In this document: positions 61,174 to 64,000 of the stretch, piece after piece
Layout of the letters: each line of letters opens with the position of its first letter
Numbering within the stretch: position 1 is the first letter of the stretch
DNA from: Leptospira venezuelensis
GTDB taxonomy: Bacteria > Spirochaetota > Leptospiria > Leptospirales > Leptospiraceae
Reading direction: 5' to 3'
Assembly (NCBI RefSeq): GCF_002150035.1
Contig: NZ_NETS01000011.1
Span: forward strand, 558,001-622,000
DNA length: 64,000 nucleotides
Made by a program: the position numbers and the translations under genes
The notes under the pieces: model-generated
What the model saw: the letters and a program-made list of their open reading frames with translations, nothing else
What the model was told of the DNA's origin: nothing
Databases searched by the model: none

Positions 61174-61220
61174 GAACTCTTTGTCTAAAAACTAATTACG
61201 TCCGGTGATACTTTGAGATT

Positions 61221-62222
61221 TTAATTATTGAATTCGAAGATATTTGTACTTATAATTTTTAGATCTTGTCCCAATTTTTCAACCTGTCCATTTTCCCTTT
61301 CAAACACCCATGTCTTACTCGCCATATCAATATTTATAAATCTGTAGCCAATTTTTTTATCTCTATATATTCCATCCTTCTTTCCTGGCTCAACATAGCC
61401 GGGATCTAAATCTTCCCGGACTGAGCATCTTACTTTTATCGTTTTATCCGATCGAGTCCAGCTATCACAGGATAAATGCCAAGTATGTGCATACTCTACA
61501 AATATTTTGTCTTCCACTAAGCTAATCGAGGCATTTCCAGACACTTTGCTTGCATCCGATATCCCTTCTAAAGTTAAACTAAAATCAGTTTTCGTCTGAC
61601 TATCCGCATTCGTATAAGTAAGCTCAATATCATTACCAGCGGTTTCTTTTTTATATTCTAACTCCTCTTTTGCTTTCCTAAGGTCAGCCTCTTTCTTCGT
61701 GATTGCGTTTTCATCGAAAGAATCCGATAGTATTTCATTGCTATTTATGCTAATCTCGCTAATGCAAGTATCATTGGCTTTCCCTTTATATACAGAAAGA
61801 ATAATGAATTTCAATCTATCTGTTTCAAGCTTTTCCGGAAACCGAATCACAGAACTTTCCGGTTGATCAATGATGGTAAAATTATACTTTTTCCCATTAG
61901 CTTCTTCAACTTCGATATCCTTTACTCTATTGTTATTAGAAAAAAGTTTTCCGTAGGCATATCCATTCTTAATTAGGAAGCTATCGATCACTTTTTTATC
62001 AGGAAAATTTAGCGTAATAGTTTCGCCAATTCCTTCGGTATTAGTTCCTTCACACCAAGGGTCCAAAAAATCATCAAAAAGCTTGTTACCAGAATAGGTT
62101 GTTTCACCTTCACTCAGAAAGCTGCTTACTACAACCTCAGATGGCTCAACTCCCAAATGTACTTCTTTGTTTTTACATGCTGTGATGGTTAGTAAAAGTA
62201 GAACGAAGCAAATACGATTCAT
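61221..62222 (-). CDS. Lipoprotein with NADase-type discoidin (glycan-binding) domain
   Basis: 333 residues. Lipobox LLTITAC at residue 16. Residues about 28-165 match the F5/8-like domain associated with NAD-glycohydrolase translocation: LFDDFLDPWCEGTNTEGIGETITLNF, VIDSFLIKNGYAYGKLFSNNNRVKDIEV and a second Cys in DTCISEISI, probably forming a disulfide with the first. A helical K/E linker (about 172-195) leads to a beta-rich C-terminal domain. It probably binds a carbohydrate or protein at the cell surface. Convergent with the HNH gene. Confidence 0.75.
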   Translation of the reverse strand: MNRICFVLLLLTITACKNKEVHLGVEPSEVVVSSFLSEGETTYSGNKLFDDFLDPWCEGTNTEGIGETITLNFPDKKVIDSFLIKNGYAYGKLFSNNNRVKDIEVEEANGKKYNFTIIDQPESSVIRFPEKLETDRLKFIILSVYKGKANDTCISEISINSNEILSDSFDENAITKKEADLRKAKEELEYKKETAGNDIELTYTNADSQTKTDFSLTLEGISDASKVSGNASISLVEDKIFVEYAHTWHLSCDSWTRSDKTIKVRCSVREDLDPGYVEPGKKDGIYRDKKIGYRFINIDMASKTWVFERENGQVEKLGQDLKIISTNIFEFNN

Positions 62223-62592
62223 CGAAAAAATCTCTTAAAGAATTTAATAACGACCACTTAGTAACCTTAATGATTTAATATCAATTCTTTTTGCCCAAAA
62301 GGGGGTTTGCAATATTCATTGGGCGAACTTATTTCCAGATGAAACTTCAATTGAGGATAAAAGAAAAAAGAAAACGCTTGTCAAGAAAGTCCTCGAAAAT
62401 AAAAGTAAAGTCGAAAAATAAATAATGTATTTCTAATATTAATTATATAATATCCAAGTTCCGATAATCGCTATTTATTCTCTTTCGAACACTGGCCGAT
62501 TAAGTGAAAATTAAATGTAGCTCATTTGGAAGTCAGCCCGGAACAAAGTTGTATATAGAAACCTATATAAATGCTAAACAAGGATTTTGTAA
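62223..62592. other. Gene-free stretch with a possible gene remnant
   Basis: This divergent promoter region has no supported gene. On the plus strand, 62251-62421 is an open frame without ATG that ends LVKKVLENKSKVEK and has protein-like composition. It may be the tail of a decayed gene, or chance. A ribosome binding site (AAGGA) precedes the next ATG at 62593. Confidence 0.35.
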
Positions 62593-63270
62593 ATGGGTAA
62601 ATTTAAAAAAAGTGTCATCTTAAGTATATTTATATTATTTAATATTGGTATTTATCCCGAGGAACACTACAATTTACCTCCCTTAATCTTAGAAAAAGTT
62701 CAGCCGGCAATGGTCGAAGGTATGGAAGTTAACTCGGATCAATGCTATTCATTTTGGGATAAAAATTTAGAGAAAAGGAATCAAGGGATAGATTTCTCAG
62801 TAGATGAGGCTATTAAAAATGGAAGGGAGTGGGTAGCAAATCAATACCCTGATAATAATTTTGATATCAAATTAACTAGTATAGGTCTTTATAATAAAGG
62901 AATCGGACTTAAATACAGTCAATATTTACGCGGGGTTAAAAGTTTAACATTAGCTGTTCATTTAATTATTGGGAAATACGGCGTTTCAAGTGCATATTTA
63001 TGCTATCGGAAAATTAGAGAACTTGAGATTCCGAAAAAAACATTCTGCACTGAAGAACAAGCTCTAACGCTCTGGGAGAACCATGCTAAACAAAAGTATA
63101 AAGATTACAGCCTAATGGCGACATTTTTGTATTTAGAATATTATAGGATTGAGAATTCAGATTCTTGGAGAATGGAGCCATTTTACAATATAAGAGCTCA
63201 CGATATTAAAACTGAATTTAGAGTAAATTTATACTCATGTGAAGTTGTTACCTTCGATAGAAAAATTTGA
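62593..63270 (+). CDS. Secreted protein of unknown function
   Basis: 225 residues. Signal-like N-terminus (MGKFKKSVILSIFILFNIGIYPEE). It has Cys in DQCYSFW, SSAYLCYRK, KTFCTEEQAL and LYSCEVV, and a Trp/Tyr-rich body with no recognised family. The segments YSFWDKNLEKRN (about 55) and ALTLWENHAKQKYKDY (about 160) may be two copies of a weak repeat. Ends 57 bases before tandem repeats at 63327-63365. Confidence 0.6.
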   Translation: MGKFKKSVILSIFILFNIGIYPEEHYNLPPLILEKVQPAMVEGMEVNSDQCYSFWDKNLEKRNQGIDFSVDEAIKNGREWVANQYPDNNFDIKLTSIGLYNKGIGLKYSQYLRGVKSLTLAVHLIIGKYGVSSAYLCYRKIRELEIPKKTFCTEEQALTLWENHAKQKYKDYSLMATFLYLEYYRIENSDSWRMEPFYNIRAHDIKTEFRVNLYSCEVVTFDRKI

Positions 63271-63326
63271 GTGCAACATTTTAGCTTAAAGCGAGATAGT
63301 TTACTTATAATCTTTCTTACTAAAAG

Positions 63327-63365
63327 TGTAACCCATGTGACTGGTTTAAGGTGTTACCTATGTGG
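63327..63365 (+). repeat. Tandem 14-base motif, possible insertion-sequence end
   Basis: GTGTAACCCATGTG (63327-63340) and GTGTTACCTATGTG (63352-63365) match at 12 of 14 positions, 25 bases apart. Tandem motifs of this kind are found at the ends of some insertion sequences; no transposase is visible in the window. Confidence 0.35.
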
Positions 63366-63444
63366 TTGATCGTTCAAATATAACAAGAACGCAAAGCGAC
63401 AGATTGTCCATTATGGGAAGTAAGCTCTATTATATATCCGGCCA

Positions 63445-64000
63445 TCATTCTAAATTAATAAATTTCATCCTCTGGATTCGCATAGCATTCAAAATTGCTA
63501 AGAAAGACACCCCCACATCTGCAAAAACTGCCTCCCACATTGTTGCAAGTCCCCCTGCCCCTAAAACTAAGACTATAACTTTGATAGCAAATGTAAGAAT
63601 TATGTTTTGCCAAACCACTTTCTGCGTTTCTTTCCCAATTCTTACTACAGTTGGTATTTTTGTAGGCTTATCATCCTGAATTACTATATTCGAAATTTCA
63701 ATTGTTGCATCGCTTCCGATGCCACCCATAGCAATTCCCACATCACTCACTGCAGCTACCGGAGCATCGTTAACTCCATCTCCCACAAATGCGACAGATT
63801 CAAATTTAGATTTTAATTCTTTTACCTTTTCTACTTTATTTTCCGGTAAAAGATCACCAAAATAATCCCTCACCCCAATGTTCTCTGCGACAAAGCGAAC
63901 TACTGAAGACTTGTCTCCACTCAGTATCATTGTTCGTATATTCAAACGATGTAATTCTTCTATAGTTATTCGAGCATCTTCTTTAATTTTATCAGCTATA
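63445..64000 (-). CDS. Heavy-metal P-type ATPase (P1B), 5' part beyond window
   Basis: The C-terminal 185 residues are visible; the frame runs on through the window end, so the N-terminal domains and DKTGT motif are missing. Visible are IKEDARITIEELHRLNIRTMILSGD (TGD-like hinge), FVGDGVNDAPVAAVSDVGIAMGG, and two closing helices with VLGAGGLATMWEAVFADVGVSFLAILNAMRI. This end is typical of ZntA/CadA-type zinc/cadmium/lead exporters: the Asp of the last helix (ADVGVSFL) is conserved there. It is on the minus strand and ends near tandem motifs that may mark an insertion border. Confidence 0.88.
   Translation of the reverse strand, partial: IADKIKEDARITIEELHRLNIRTMILSGDKSSVVRFVAENIGVRDYFGDLLPENKVEKVKELKSKFESVAFVGDGVNDAPVAAVSDVGIAMGGIGSDATIEISNIVIQDDKPTKIPTVVRIGKETQKVVWQNIILTFAIKVIVLVLGAGGLATMWEAVFADVGVSFLAILNAMRIQRMKFINLE

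Noticed and set aside
62251..62421. Open frame with protein-like ending (LVKKVLENKSKVEK) but no start codon
   Set aside because: There is no ATG, GTG or TTG at a useful place and no recognised family. Recorded only as a possible remnant.
63362..63679. 105-codon plus-strand frame overlapping the metal ATPase
   Set aside because: It is antisense to a clearly conserved ATPase region and has no family features of its own.

Overview
The window looks like a chromosomal segment of a Leptospira species, most likely an environmental or low-virulence lineage. The evidence is the AT-rich coding sequence, many short lipoproteins with a relaxed lipobox (Cys preceded by N, S or Q), NHL and SBBP propeller lipoproteins, an NADase-type discoidin lipoprotein, and several AraC regulators with 7TM or divergent sensor parts. 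The genus call is inference from these families; no rRNA or tRNA is present to confirm it.

Bases 1-38330 are mostly ordinary chromosome. In order they hold a thiolase (cut by the window start), an NHL lipoprotein, glpD with a small kinase-fold partner, an ammonium transporter fused to a SpoIIE-type phosphatase, an ArsR/AHSA1 pair with two visible operators, a LprI-like protein, an AraC/NmrA pair, a metallo-beta-lactamase-fold lipoprotein, and an AraC regulator with a 7TM sensor divergent from a three-gene RND efflux operon. These are followed by a CPA1 antiporter, a zinc phospholipase C-like secreted protein, a VOC protein and a dehydrogenase, a structured repeat, a GH5 cellulase-like lipoprotein, an MgtA-type P-ATPase, a methyltransferase/AraC pair, an adenylate cyclase, and a four-gene persulfide/sulfur-handling operon (dioxygenase-rhodanese fusion, two YeeE/YedE halves, TauE/SafE).

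Bases 38421-42369 hold the most interesting system: four translationally coupled genes for a Nudix/NrtR regulator, an NAD synthetase, a 2-oxoglutarate/Fe(II) oxygenase, and an NMNAT-like nucleotidyltransferase fused to a phosphoribosyltransferase-like domain. A palindrome overlaps the predicted promoter. I read it as an NAD-responsive pathway that makes or repairs NAD, or makes an NAD-derived compound.

Bases 42395-48424 are a transposition scar: three related copies of an IS1595/ISXO2-like element. Two are decayed. One has recognisable terminal inverted repeats and an open transposase frame that runs through its right end into a winged-helix module, followed by an overlapping HNH nuclease and an unknown gene. 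A six-repeat SBBP propeller lipoprotein sits between the copies.

Bases 48458-63270 are accessory. A 2418-residue SpvB/FG-GAP/RHS protein ends in a very hydrophobic Ala/Gly-rich tip and is coupled by a GTGA overlap to a lipoprotein gene, with two more lipoproteins behind it. Then come an unknown coiled-coil protein, a tyrosine recombinase, an HNH endonuclease and two secreted or lipid-anchored proteins. The window ends inside a heavy-metal P-type ATPase.
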